Below, piece after piece: positions 8,927 to 16,884 of a stretch of 64,000 bases of DNA. How positions within the stretch are numbered: the stretch's first letter is position 1; each line of letters opens with the position of its first letter. The notes under the pieces were generated by a model, which saw only the letters and a program-made list of their open reading frames with translations, had not been told where the DNA came from and did not search any database. The position numbers and the translations under genes are program-made. The stretch is from Cupriavidus sp. D384. GTDB taxonomy: Bacteria; Pseudomonadota; Gammaproteobacteria; Burkholderiales; Burkholderiaceae. The stretch is from contig NZ_BBQI01000013.1 of assembly GCF_001652915.1 (NCBI RefSeq), positions 1 to 64,000 of the forward strand. The letters are read 5' to 3'.

Positions 8927-9670
8927 ATGACTGTAGACAAAGCCATTCTGGATGCATTCGCGCCGACGGGCGTGCTGCGCGCGTCGATCAACCTCGGCAA
9001 CCCGATTCTGGCTCACCGGAAAGCCGATGGCAGCGCAGGCGGCGTCTCGGTAGATCTGGCGAATGCACTGGCTGAACGCCTGGGTGTCGATCTCGAACTC
9101 GTCGTGGTCGATGCCGCCGGCAAATCTGTCGACGTCGTGACCAACGAGCAAGCGGACGTTGGCTTCTTTGCCATCGATCCCAAGCGCGGCGCCGCCATCG
9201 CATTCACGGCACCGTACGTCCTGATTGAAGGCTATTACCTGGTGCGCGAGGATTCTCCCGTTCGCACCAATGCCGATGTGGATCAGGCCGGTACCAGCGT
9301 CGTTGTCGGCAAAGGCAGTGCCTACGATCTGTATCTCTCGCGCGAGTTGCAGCAAGCGGCGATCGTGCGGGCGCCCACCTCGCCCACCGTCGTCAAGATG
9401 TTTCTTGACGAGCAATTCGACGTCGCAGCCGGTGTCAAGCAGCAATTGGAAGCGGATATCGCCGGCATCCCCGGATATCGACTACTGGACGAACGATTCA
9501 TGGTCATCCGCCAGGCCATGGGTACCCCCAAGTCACGCGGTGAACACGCCGCCCGGTTTCTTGCAGACTTCGTCGAGTCCGCGAAAAGCCAGGGGCTTGT
9601 TGCACAGGCGTTGGTGCGGCATGGCATCCAGGGTGCCGATGTGGCGCCCCTGGAGCACGTCTCCGTTTGA
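8927..9670 (+). CDS. Family 3 solute-binding-type protein without signal peptide
   Basis: 247 residues with the fold signatures of amino-acid-type (family 3) periplasmic binding proteins: GGVSVDLANALAERLGVDLE near residue 38, VGFFAIDPKRGAAIAFTAPY near 75, and LIEGYYLVREDSP. The N-terminus (MTVDKAILDAFAPTGVLRAS) begins directly with the mature domain and has no hydrophobic leader, so the protein should stay in the cytoplasm. No permease or ATPase gene is nearby. Some family members are enzymes (for example cyclohexadienyl dehydratases) or ligand sensors, so a non-transport role is possible. It is 18 nt downstream of the GntR gene and probably cotranscribed with it and acnA. Confidence 0.85.
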   Translation: MTVDKAILDAFAPTGVLRASINLGNPILAHRKADGSAGGVSVDLANALAERLGVDLELVVVDAAGKSVDVVTNEQADVGFFAIDPKRGAAIAFTAPYVLIEGYYLVREDSPVRTNADVDQAGTSVVVGKGSAYDLYLSRELQQAAIVRAPTSPTVVKMFLDEQFDVAAGVKQQLEADIAGIPGYRLLDERFMVIRQAMGTPKSRGEHAARFLADFVESAKSQGLVAQALVRHGIQGADVAPLEHVSV

Positions 9671-9759
9671 CGCACTCGCTGGGCTCCGCTACCTGCGGAA
9701 TGCATCGACCGCATGCGGGGGCAATGGCAAAATGCCCTCCTTTTCGCCCCCGCAGCAAT

Positions 9760-10416
9760 ATGAGCAGCAATGCAGTACTCACGTTGGCAAGTCTTGCCAC
9801 GGCCAGTGCGGTGCGCTACGACGGCGCCGTATCCCATGTCATCCGCACGGCGCTGGTGGCCGAATGCCTGGCCGGGCTGGCCGGATTGGACCCGCAAGAG
9901 CAGGAGATAATCCGCCTAGCCACGCCGGTCCACGACATCGGCAAATTGGCGATTGCCGATTCGGTCCTCCTGAAGCCTGGCCGTCTGGACCCCCAGGAAC
10001 GGACGGAAATGGAGCGACACTCCAGCATCGGCGCGGACATCCTTGCGGGAAGCACCGACGAGCTTCTGCAGTTCGCGGCATTGATGGCGCGCTGCCATCA
10101 CGAGCGATATGACGGCATGGGGTATCCACAAGGCCTGGCCGGTGGCGAGCTGCCGTTGGCGGTGCGTGTGGTGGCGATTGCCGATGCCTTTGACGCCATG
10201 ACCGAGGACCGGTGCTATCACCCGGGCATGACCGAAGAAGCGGCATGCGGGATCCTGGAGCAAGGCAGCGGCACGCATTTCGATGCCAACCTCGTTGCGG
10301 TCTTTGTCGATGGATTTGCACGCGTCCGGTCAGCCAGGCAATACGCCGATCAGGTATTGCGTTCCGGCGCGCCCGCAGATGTCGTCGGCAGGTTCTACGG
10401 CTTGCCCCGGCAATAA
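9760..10416 (+). CDS. HD-GYP domain protein (probable cyclic-di-GMP phosphodiesterase)
   Basis: 218 residues from the ATG at 9760; the frame is open upstream to 9667 but that part is poorly conserved in character. It is almost entirely one HD-GYP domain: HDIGKLAIADSVLLKPG near residue 65, HHERYDGMGYPQGLAGGELP near 117 (the HHE and GYP motifs), ADAFDAMTED near 145 and GTHFDANLVAVFVD near 175. The family hydrolyses cyclic di-GMP using a binuclear or trinuclear metal centre, and the main metal ligands are visible. There is no sensor, receiver or membrane segment, so it is a stand-alone cytoplasmic domain. A strong terminator follows the stop codon. Confidence 0.88.
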   Translation: MSSNAVLTLASLATASAVRYDGAVSHVIRTALVAECLAGLAGLDPQEQEIIRLATPVHDIGKLAIADSVLLKPGRLDPQERTEMERHSSIGADILAGSTDELLQFAALMARCHHERYDGMGYPQGLAGGELPLAVRVVAIADAFDAMTEDRCYHPGMTEEAACGILEQGSGTHFDANLVAVFVDGFARVRSARQYADQVLRSGAPADVVGRFYGLPRQ

Positions 10417-10461
10417 GATCCGCGGTCTGCCAGGCGGCAGGCACCGAGTCATCCCTTGCAG

Positions 10462-10486
10462 GCCCCGCATTTTGCGGGGCTTTTCC
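10462..10486 (+). terminator. Rho-independent terminator after the HD-GYP gene
   Basis: GCCCCGCA at 10462-10469 pairs perfectly with TGCGGGGC at 10473-10480 across a TTT loop, followed by TTTTCC at 10481-10486. It ends the plus-strand unit that begins at acnA or at the HD-GYP gene. Confidence 0.88.
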
Positions 10487-10573
10487 TTTGAGGCGGGGTA
10501 TCCCTCACGACAGGGGCGCTCAGAATTGACGCCTCGTCACGCGACCCGCTTCGCAGCTGCAACACCAGCGGAA

Positions 10574-11170
10574 TCAGGTCTTCTTGCGATCGCTGACGAC
10601 GACGAGCGCCTGCGCCTGGACCTTTCCCACCGAGCGCGATCTGTGCGGAATGGACGCATTGAAGTAGAGCGAGTCGCCGGCGCTCATCCGCACGGTGCGA
10701 TCGTCAAACAGCACTTCCATCTGCCCGGATACCACGAAGATCAGCTCTTCGCCGGCATGGCTGGCCATCGGCTGGTCTTCGGCCAGTGCGAATGGCGGCA
10801 GCATGATGAACGGCTGCATGGCCTTGTCCGGCCGTTCCGTCGCTATCGCCTCATAGGTGTAGCCCTGCCGCTCGGCCGATGGACTGAACGGAATCCGGTC
10901 GCCCGCTTTCACGAGCAGGATCTCGTTGGCCCGCGATGCCTTGGAGATCAATTGATCGACCGTTACCGAGAGCGCTTCAGCGAGCTTGAGCACGGTGCCG
11001 ATGGTCGGCGACGACAGCCCGCGTTCCAGCTTGGATAGATAGCTCTTGGTCAGCGACGCGCGCTGCGCCAATTCCTCAAGTGTCAGGCCGTTCAGCTTCC
11101 TCAGTTCTGCCAGCCGCTCGGCGATGCCGGTTGCCGCAGGCTCCGCGCTCACTTCTTGCTTTTTCGTCAT
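10574..11170 (-). CDS. XRE family regulator with C-terminal cupin domain
   Basis: 198 residues from the ATG at 11170 (MTKKQEVSAEPAATGIAERL); another ATG at 11191 in frame is possible. Residues 15-75 form an XRE/Cro helix-turn-helix with LRKLNGLTLEELAQRASLTK and YLSKLERGLSSPTIGTVLKL. Residues 115-190 are a cupin (ASHAGEELIFVVSGQMEVLF, then MSAGDSLYFNASIPHRS) that would bind a small ligand. Such regulators sense catabolic substrates. It is divergent from the Bug receptor and aldolase genes, and a perfect palindrome lies between them, so it most likely controls that pair and itself. Confidence 0.9.
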   Translation of the reverse strand: MTKKQEVSAEPAATGIAERLAELRKLNGLTLEELAQRASLTKSYLSKLERGLSSPTIGTVLKLAEALSVTVDQLISKASRANEILLVKAGDRIPFSPSAERQGYTYEAIATERPDKAMQPFIMLPPFALAEDQPMASHAGEELIFVVSGQMEVLFDDRTVRMSAGDSLYFNASIPHRSRSVGKVQAQALVVVSDRKKT

Positions 11171-11262
11171 CCCCAGAACCGCAAGTTTCATGCGCCTGGA
11201 CAGGCGCTTCCATGGCCCGCGATTGTACGGCCCGTACGCGCCCCCGACAACTTGGTTGCACA

Positions 11263-11282
11263 CATGACACTTTGGTGTCATG
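11263..11282. promoter_or_regulatory. Palindromic operator candidate between XRE-cupin and Bug receptor genes
   Basis: CATGACAC at 11263-11270 and GTGTCATG at 11275-11282 are perfect 8-bp arms around TTTG. It lies about 55 nt upstream of the Bug receptor start and 93 nt upstream of the regulator start, where an autoregulatory XRE site would be expected. Confidence 0.6.
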
Positions 11283-11337
11283 CTAGACACACTTGTTTCC
11301 ATCCCTGCTTCAAAAAACGCCCCCAAGGAGAATGCAA

Positions 11338-12327
11338 GTGAGTCCCTGCCGCCCCCGCTGTCGCGACCTGTCCGTGGTCGCTCTATCTGCTGCACTGTTG
11401 TCAAGCCTTCCCCTTGTCGCTCACGCGGCAGAGTATCCAGACAAAGCCATCACCCTGGTCGTCCCGTTTGGCGCGGGCGGCATCACCGACCTCGTGGCCC
11501 GCGCCACGGGCAAGGCGCTTTCCGAGCAACTCGGTCAATCGATCGTCGTGGAGAACCGTCCCGGTGCGGGCGGGAATATTGCGGCGGACTTTGTGCGGCG
11601 TGCCCGGCCGGACGGCTACACGCTGATGTTCACGACCGTCGGCATCCTGGCCGTCAACCCGCATACCGACGTCAAGGTCAACTTCGACAGCGCAAAAGAC
11701 TTCACCTACATCTCGCTGGTGGGTTCGACACCGCATCTGGTGGTGGTGAATGCGGACGTTCCGGCAAAGACCCTCCCCGATCTGGTCAAGCTGGCCCAGC
11801 GCAAGCCGGACGCCGTCAGCGTCGGCACCGCAGGCGTCGGTAGTTCGCCCTATCAGGGGATGCGCGTGCTGCAGGACGTGGCAAAGGTCGAATTCCTCCA
11901 TGTGCCATTCAAGAGCGGCGCGGAGTCGGTTACCAATGTCGTCGCGGGGCAGGTAAACATGACCTTCGAGGCGACGCCTCAGGTCATGCCGTTCGTGACC
12001 TCAGGCAAGCTTCGCGCCTTGGCCGTGGCAAACCCGCGGCGGCTGTCTACCGCGCCCCAGGTGCCGTCGACGGCCGAACTGGGTTTCCCGACCGTGGTGT
12101 CAGGCTCGGTCGCCGGCCTCATCGGCCCAGCAGGGCTCGATCCGGCCATCGTGAAAAAGCTCAATACCGCGGTAGCCACGGCAATGGCGAATCCGAAATT
12201 CAAGGCAACTTTGGTGGCGCAAGGCACGGAGCCGCTCGGGTCTACACCTGAACAATTCCGCACCCTGATCGCGGAAGAAAATCAACGATGGTCCGCGTTG
12301 CTTGGCGCAGGCGATCGCGCAAAATAA
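11338..12327 (+). CDS. Bug family (TTT) tricarboxylate-type substrate-binding receptor
   Basis: I choose the GTG at 11338 because AAGGAG at 11325-11330 is 7 nt upstream of it and only 1 nt from the alternative ATG at 11332. The 329-residue product has a Sec leader (LSVVALSAALLSSLPLVAHA) and then the Bug-family opening YPDKAITLVVPFGAGGITDL, with NRPGAGGNIAADFVRRARPD and PFKSGAESVTNVVAGQVNMT further on. These periplasmic receptors bind carboxylates and normally work with a TctAB-type membrane pair, which is absent here; orphan receptors are very common in Burkholderiaceae. It is followed 50 nt later by a class II aldolase gene and is divergent from an XRE-cupin regulator. Confidence 0.92.
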   Translation: MSPCRPRCRDLSVVALSAALLSSLPLVAHAAEYPDKAITLVVPFGAGGITDLVARATGKALSEQLGQSIVVENRPGAGGNIAADFVRRARPDGYTLMFTTVGILAVNPHTDVKVNFDSAKDFTYISLVGSTPHLVVVNADVPAKTLPDLVKLAQRKPDAVSVGTAGVGSSPYQGMRVLQDVAKVEFLHVPFKSGAESVTNVVAGQVNMTFEATPQVMPFVTSGKLRALAVANPRRLSTAPQVPSTAELGFPTVVSGSVAGLIGPAGLDPAIVKKLNTAVATAMANPKFKATLVAQGTEPLGSTPEQFRTLIAEENQRWSALLGAGDRAK

Positions 12328-12377
12328 AACACACACCCATCCCCAACACTCTCCAGCACATCCCAGAAGGACACACC

Positions 12378-13154
12378 ATGGCTGACACTATGCAACTGAG
12401 CAAGGACGAGATCGTTTCCGCCTCGCTCCAGAAGATGCAGACCGAACTCCGGGCTGACAAGATGCCGCTGCGCGAAGCGGTCGCGGAAACCTGCCGGATC
12501 CTGTTCGCTTTTGGCCACGACTCCGGCCTCTCGGGCCAAATCACGGCGCGGGCCGAAGCGCCTGGCACGTACTACACCCAGCGCCTTGGCCTGGGTTTTG
12601 ACGAAATCACGTCGGACAACCTGCTGCTCGTGAACGAAGACCTTGAAGTGCTGTCCGGCAGCGGCATGCCCAACCCCGCCAACCGCTTCCATTCGTGGCT
12701 CTACCGCGCCCGCCCGGACTTGAACTGCATCGTGCATTCCCACGCGCCCCATGCCTCCGCGCTGGCGATGCTGGAAGTGCCGCTGACCATCTCGCACATG
12801 GACACGTGCGTGCTCTACGATCAGACGGCTTTCCTCGAAAAATGGCCTGGCATTCCGGTGGGCAATGAGGAGGGAGAGATCATCTCCTCGGCGCTTGGCG
12901 ACAAGAAGGCGATCCTGCTCTCGCACCACGGCCTGCTGGTTGCCGGGGCTTCGGTGGAAGAAGCCTGTGTGCTGGGCGTGATGTTCGAGCGGGCTGCCCG
13001 ACTTCAGCTACTGGCGATGGCCGCCGGCGAGATTCAGCCGATTTCCCCGGAACTGGGCCGTGAAGCACAGCGCTGGGTGAGCACGCAAAAGCGGTTCGAG
13101 GCAACCTTTGCCTACTATTCGCGTCGCGCCCGTCGTGAACTCGGTGCGCATTGA
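12378..13154 (+). CDS. Class II aldolase/adducin family protein
   Basis: 258 residues from the ATG at 12378, with AGAAGGA about 9 nt upstream; the open frame back to 12288 overlaps the receptor gene and is not used. Class II aldolase signatures are visible: FGHDSGLSGQITARAEAPGT near residue 40, and the zinc histidines in CIVHSHAPHASALAM near 120 and ILLSHHGLLVAG near 180. The family cleaves or decarboxylates phosphorylated or unphosphorylated hydroxy-acids and sugars with Zn2+ in the cytoplasm. Here it follows a carboxylate receptor, so a hydroxy-acid substrate is plausible, but this is inferred. Confidence 0.88.
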   Translation: MADTMQLSKDEIVSASLQKMQTELRADKMPLREAVAETCRILFAFGHDSGLSGQITARAEAPGTYYTQRLGLGFDEITSDNLLLVNEDLEVLSGSGMPNPANRFHSWLYRARPDLNCIVHSHAPHASALAMLEVPLTISHMDTCVLYDQTAFLEKWPGIPVGNEEGEIISSALGDKKAILLSHHGLLVAGASVEEACVLGVMFERAARLQLLAMAAGEIQPISPELGREAQRWVSTQKRFEATFAYYSRRARRELGAH

Positions 13155-13324
13155 GCACGCTTCCCGGCAATCCACGGTAAGGATCGATTGCGTGGCTGCC
13201 CATGCTGTTGGCGGCCGCGCAACGTCAATGCAGGAACACCAGAGACATTTGTAGTTGGCGGCGCCGATGCTGGCACAACGCTGGCAGAGGCTGCAAACAA
13301 GGCCCCAACCGAGCGGACTTTCTT

Positions 13325-13343
13325 CTGATATATTACATATCAG
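13325..13343. promoter_or_regulatory. Inverted repeat upstream of the histone-deacetylase-like gene
   Basis: CTGATAT at 13325-13331 and ATATCAG at 13337-13343 are perfect 7-bp arms around ATTAC, about 80 nt before the next start codon, in an otherwise GC-rich 270-nt gap. It may be an operator; no cognate regulator is adjacent. Confidence 0.4.
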
Positions 13344-13423
13344 ACGGGGCTATCGTGACGACCACGTACGCACCGAGATGCGATGTAGGGAAAGTCGCCG
13401 GTTGAAACCGAGTACAGCCGAAT

Positions 13424-14368
13424 ATGACAACTACGATTGTTTATACCCATGCCGCGTGCCTCGAACACCGCCCCGGCCCCCACCACCCCGAGTCCCCTGA
13501 ACGCCTGAAAGCCGTCGTGCAGGCGTTGCGAACGCCGGACTTCGCTTCGCTGGAATGGCGCGATGCGCCAATGGGCACCGTCGAGCAGTTGCAATTGATT
13601 CACGATGGGTACTACATCGACGAGATCGAGCAAAGCGCCCCCACCCATGGCTACGTGCCGCTGGACGCTGGCGATACGGTCATGTCGCCGGGCTCGTGGG
13701 AAGCCGTCATGCGCTGCGTCGGCGCGGCTTGTGCGGGTGTCGATGCGGTGATGGATGGCCAGGCGCGCAACGTGTTCTGCGCGACGCGGCCGTGCGGCCA
13801 TCACGCCGAACCTGCGAAGGCGATGGGCTTTTGCATTTTCAACCAGGCGGCGATCGCTGCAGCCTATGCCTATGAGGTGCACAAACTCGAACGCGTCGCG
13901 GTGGTCGATTTCGATGTGCATCACGGCAATGGCACCCAGGCAGCATTCTTCGACCGTCCGGAGCTGTTCTACGCGTCCAGCCACCAGTCACCTTTCTATC
14001 CCGGTACGGGAGCCCGGGCCGAGACTGGGGTGAACCACAATATCGTCAACGTTCCATTGCCACGCGGCTGCGACTCGGCGCAGTTCCGTGCTGCGATTTC
14101 TGACCTTGTACTTCCCGCGCTAAGGGCGTTCGCCCCCGAAATCCTGATTGTTTCCGCTGGATTCGACGCGCACCGCCTGGATCCCCTTGCTGGCATGAAC
14201 CTGGAGGACAGCGACTTCCATTGGATCACCAGGGAACTGATGCAGATTGCCGACCAGACGTGCGACGGCCGCATTGTTTCGATCCTGGAAGGGGGCTATA
14301 GCCTGGACGCCTTGGCCACGAGCACAGTGGCCCATGTCAGCGCGTTGATGCAAGTCGACGCCACGTGA
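13424..14368 (+). CDS. Histone deacetylase family amidohydrolase
   Basis: 314 residues with the arginase/deacetylase fold. Residues around 128-134 give RPCGHHAEP (the HH proton relay), VVDFDVHHGNGTQAAFFDRP near 160 contains the Asp and His zinc ligands, and SAGFDAHRLDPLAGMNLEDS near 245 supplies the third zinc ligand Asp. LEGGYSLDALA near 288 is the usual C-terminal motif. Bacterial members deacetylate polyamines and other small amides or acyl-amines rather than histones. It stands alone between the aldolase gene and a 400-nt gap. The N-terminus (MTTTIVYTHAACLEHRPGPH) matches the usual start of this group. Substrate unknown. Confidence 0.9.
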   Translation: MTTTIVYTHAACLEHRPGPHHPESPERLKAVVQALRTPDFASLEWRDAPMGTVEQLQLIHDGYYIDEIEQSAPTHGYVPLDAGDTVMSPGSWEAVMRCVGAACAGVDAVMDGQARNVFCATRPCGHHAEPAKAMGFCIFNQAAIAAAYAYEVHKLERVAVVDFDVHHGNGTQAAFFDRPELFYASSHQSPFYPGTGARAETGVNHNIVNVPLPRGCDSAQFRAAISDLVLPALRAFAPEILIVSAGFDAHRLDPLAGMNLEDSDFHWITRELMQIADQTCDGRIVSILEGGYSLDALATSTVAHVSALMQVDAT

Positions 14369-14768
14369 GCGGACGGCGGTGGTGTTACGCGGTCATCATC
14401 CCGCGCGGGGCAAGTTCCACCGCCCACGACCAGACCATGCCGACCAGGGCGGACTTACATGACGCATGGGCTGAAGCGTGCTGTTGAGTCATGAGCCTGT
14501 GCGGGTCTGCAGGCGCACTATCACGGCTCTTTTTGGCGAGGATGGCTCGGATCCCTGTTTCAGGGAATCGCGCACCCTGTCTTCAATCGTCCCCATAACC
14601 TGACGTCTTCGCACACGCACACGGAACACTGGGATATCCACAGTTTCTGTGGATAACATCGCGTAATCTGGCTTTCCTGCCGCTTCAGGCACCCAGGCCT
14701 TCGGGCTGCCTAGAAAATGAGCATGCTGGCTACGAATCACCATGCACCGGCCTGGACCTGACGAAGCG
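14369..14768. other. 400-nt intergenic stretch with no convincing gene
   Basis: A possible minus-strand frame at 14489-14791 is arginine-rich and unrecognisable, so I do not call it. The only structure I see is the inverted repeat at 14635-14655. Confidence 0.6.
14635..14656. repeat. Inverted repeat made of two DnaA-box-like sequences
   Basis: TATCCACAG at 14635-14643 and CTGTGGATA at 14647-14655 are perfect 9-bp arms around TTT. The right arm contains TGTGGATAA (14648-14656), an exact match, on the minus strand, to the 9-mer TTATCCACA bound by DnaA. The left arm matches at 8 of 9 positions. Confidence 0.4.
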
Positions 14769-15071
14769 TCAGGTTGCCGCCGTCTGCACAAGCGCTTCGA
14801 CGCCGGGGTCCTCTTTCGGCCGGCTCAGGGGCGTTTTGTGGACGTAGCCTTCCGTTCCACTGTGCGTGGGCTCAACGCCCTGCTTGCGTAGATGAGCAGC
14901 GACCGTCTCACACCAACTGAGCAACTGCTGCTTGTCCAGATCAGCGACTATGTCTTCACCGAAAAGATTCGAAAGCTCGAGGGCGACACCTGAAAACGAG
15001 GCGCCGTCGTCCCGGATGGTCAGCACGCCGTCGCCGTCGTGGTCGCACATCTCAATCCTTGTGGCCAACAT
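14769..15071 (-). CDS. Hypothetical protein, 100 residues
   Basis: The start at 15071 is supported by a strong AGGAGG 8 nt upstream; longer in-frame starts at 15092 and 15101 exist. The product is acidic and cytoplasmic, with MLATRIEMCDHDGDGVLTIR at the start and a helical middle (DLDKQQLLSWCETVAAHLRK). I recognise no family. The DHDGDGVL segment has the spacing of a Ca2+-binding DxDxDG loop, but one such loop without an EF-hand partner is weak evidence. It sits between a 400-nt gap and an isochorismatase-like gene on the same strand. Confidence 0.55.
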   Translation of the reverse strand: MLATRIEMCDHDGDGVLTIRDDGASFSGVALELSNLFGEDIVADLDKQQLLSWCETVAAHLRKQGVEPTHSGTEGYVHKTPLSRPKEDPGVEALVQTAAT

Positions 15072-15214
15072 ACCCTTTACCTCCTGACGCATCGTAACCA
15101 TCACAAGCGACCTCCCGTCCGTGGGATCGGCGAGTGGGTGTATCCCCATGCTAGTCGATCAACTCTCATGCGACCAACGGAACAACGACCGCTCCCGCAT
15201 CATTAGAGGTGGTT

Positions 15215-15745
15215 CTATCGAATTAGCTTGAGGACGTCCCGGAACTGCGGATGGCTGCTGCTTCTCATCCATTCGAACGCAATCATCTCCACGGTGGCGA
15301 GTGTCGCGCCGGCTTTGGCAAGTCGCTCCATTGCCGTATTCAGATTCCGTTCCGTGCGGGAACCTATGGCATCGACGACGATGGTGAGGGCGAGACCGCG
15401 ACTCAGCAGTCCCATTGCGGTTTGCAGAACGCAAACATGCGCTTCGCAACCTGCGACGATGACTGTTCGCCGGTCCTCCGCCAAGGCATCGGCCAGTCCG
15501 TCTTCGCAACCATCAAAGTGATGCTTGGCAAGCGTCCGTGCGCAGAGTTGCCTGATCTCGGGGAGGCTTTCGCCCAGGCCTTCTGGGTTCTGCTCGGTGC
15601 CGATAGTTGGCACCTGGAGTAACCGAGCAATACGAGCCAGCCGCAAGGCTTCCGCCACCACCCGGTCACCGCCAAAAATGCTTGGCATCAGGCGCTGCTG
15701 AAAGTCCACCAGGACCAAGGTCGATGCCGCTGCGCTGTGTAGCAT
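15215..15745 (-). CDS. Isochorismatase-like cysteine hydrolase
   Basis: 176 residues of the isochorismatase-like fold. The catalytic triad is visible: Asp in LVLVDFQQRLMP near residue 14, Lys in LAKHHFDGCEDG near 72, and Cys in VAGCEAHVCVLQTAMGL near 104. The family hydrolyses C-N bonds (nicotinamide, ureidoacrylate, biuret and similar) or isochorismate. The motif GCEAHVCVLQT is typical of the YcaC-like and unassigned hydrolase groups rather than true isochorismatases. It appears to be monocistronic or to lead into the hypothetical gene downstream. Substrate cannot be set from the sequence. Confidence 0.88.
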   Translation of the reverse strand: MLHSAAASTLVLVDFQQRLMPSIFGGDRVVAEALRLARIARLLQVPTIGTEQNPEGLGESLPEIRQLCARTLAKHHFDGCEDGLADALAEDRRTVIVAGCEAHVCVLQTAMGLLSRGLALTIVVDAIGSRTERNLNTAMERLAKAGATLATVEMIAFEWMRSSSHPQFRDVLKLIR

Positions 15746-15899
15746 GTCTCCTCCTGCTTTCTGCTGCGGTGATGCTCAATCGCGCGAACGCCGCCCACCC
15801 CGGACCGAATCCCGCAAAGCGTTTACGTGCGGACCGTGCCACCGGCGGGCCATCGAACGAATGTGTATTTGCCCCGAGGAGTGCGCTCTTGTCCGTGCA

Positions 15900-16667
15900 T
15901 CAGCTTGGCGTCTTCTCGTCTGCGCGGAGCGTCAAGACGCGAACGCCGTTTCGCGTCACCGCCACGGTGTGTTCGAACTGGGCAGACAGTCTTCCATCAC
16001 GTGTGACGACGGTCCAGCCATCGTCTTCGGTATGGACCGCGTGCCGCCCCTGGTTGACCATCGGCTCGATGGTGAACACCATGCCCTCTCGCAACGCCAA
16101 GCCGGTGTTCGGCCGCCCCCAATGCAGGACCTCCGGGGCCTCGTGCATTTCTCGACCAATGCCGTGTCCGCAGTATTCGCGTACGACAGCGTATCCATGG
16201 CGCCGAGCATGTCGCTCGATGGCATGTCCGATATCACCCAGTCTTGCGCCTGGACGAACCGCCTTGATGCCCTTCCACATCGCTTCATACGTTACCCGGA
16301 CAAGCTGCCGGGCCAGCGGCGAGACATCGCCTACAAGGTAGGTCTTGCTGGAATCTGCGATATAGCCATTCTTCTCCAGCGTAATATCGAAGTTCACGAT
16401 GTCCCCGTCCTGCAGCACGTCGGTCGTGGATGGAACGCCGTGGCAGACCACGTTATTGCGGGACGCATTGAGGGCGTAGGCATAGCCGTACTGGCCCTTG
16501 CTAGCCGGACGAGCGTGGAGCTCCTCCACAATAAAGCGATCGACGAGGTCGTTGACCTGCATGGTCGACATGCCAATCAGATTCAGCCGATCCAGGCAGG
16601 CAAACACATCCGCAAGCAGCCGGCCTGATTCGGCCATCAGGGCAATCTCCTCGGGCTGCTTTATCAC
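15900..16667 (-). CDS. map: Type I methionine aminopeptidase, accessory copy
   Basis: 255 residues, normal for type I MAP. The five metal ligands can be traced: Asp in DIVNFDITL, Asp in GYIADSSKTYLVG, His in EYCGHGIGREMHE, Glu in MVFTIEPMVNQG and Glu in LSAQFEHTVAVTRNG. The enzyme removes initiator methionine from nascent proteins. The gene overlaps the upstream ParD-like gene by 4 nt (ATGA at 16664-16667), so the two are translationally coupled. A housekeeping copy would usually sit beside rpsB or glnD, so this is probably a second copy under private control. Confidence 0.92.
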   Translation of the reverse strand: MIKQPEEIALMAESGRLLADVFACLDRLNLIGMSTMQVNDLVDRFIVEELHARPASKGQYGYAYALNASRNNVVCHGVPSTTDVLQDGDIVNFDITLEKNGYIADSSKTYLVGDVSPLARQLVRVTYEAMWKGIKAVRPGARLGDIGHAIERHARRHGYAVVREYCGHGIGREMHEAPEVLHWGRPNTGLALREGMVFTIEPMVNQGRHAVHTEDDGWTVVTRDGRLSAQFEHTVAVTRNGVRVLTLRADEKTPS

Positions 16668-16876
16668 TTCGAAGCCACCCTCAAACCCTCGGTGGCAACA
16701 CCTGCGGCCTTCAGCTCGCGCGAGACAATTTCATTGAAGCTCTGCGTAGGATTCATTTCGCAGAGCATGCCAATCTTCATCCAGAACGCTGCCTGAGCGT
16801 TGATAGACCGGCACGTAACGCCGCTCGCTTTGCGAAGCTGATCGTGCAGCTCGTCATCGATGTTTACGATACCCAT
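16664..16876 (-). CDS. ParD-like antitoxin / ribbon-helix-helix-type regulator
   Basis: 70 residues starting MGIVNIDDELHDQLRKASGV, then SINAQAAFWMKIGMLCEMNP and a C-terminal amphipathic helix (SFNEIVSRELKAAGV). The short beta strand with two helices fits ribbon-helix-helix proteins of the ParD-like family. The frame is open to an ATG at 16909, which would put the palindrome at 16885-16903 inside the gene, so I prefer 16876. No ParE-type toxin follows; instead the gene overlaps the methionine aminopeptidase gene. RHH antitoxins usually bind their own promoter, and the palindrome immediately upstream fits that. Confidence 0.75.
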   Translation of the reverse strand: MGIVNIDDELHDQLRKASGVTCRSINAQAAFWMKIGMLCEMNPTQSFNEIVSRELKAAGVATEGLRVASK

Positions 16877-16884
16877 GCTTTGTT

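Noticed and set aside
7115..9445. 776-codon open frame on the minus strand opposite acnA and the GntR and binding-protein genes
   Set aside because: It is antisense to three genes with clear family motifs; long antisense frames are expected in GC-rich codons and the translation has no recognisable domain.
14489..14791. 100-codon minus-strand frame in the gap after the deacetylase-like gene
   Set aside because: Arginine-rich, no ribosome site, overlaps the end of the better-supported hypothetical gene at 14769.
16664..16876. Complete ParDE toxin-antitoxin module
   Set aside because: No ParE-like toxin frame lies beside the ParD-like gene; the overlapping gene is methionine aminopeptidase.
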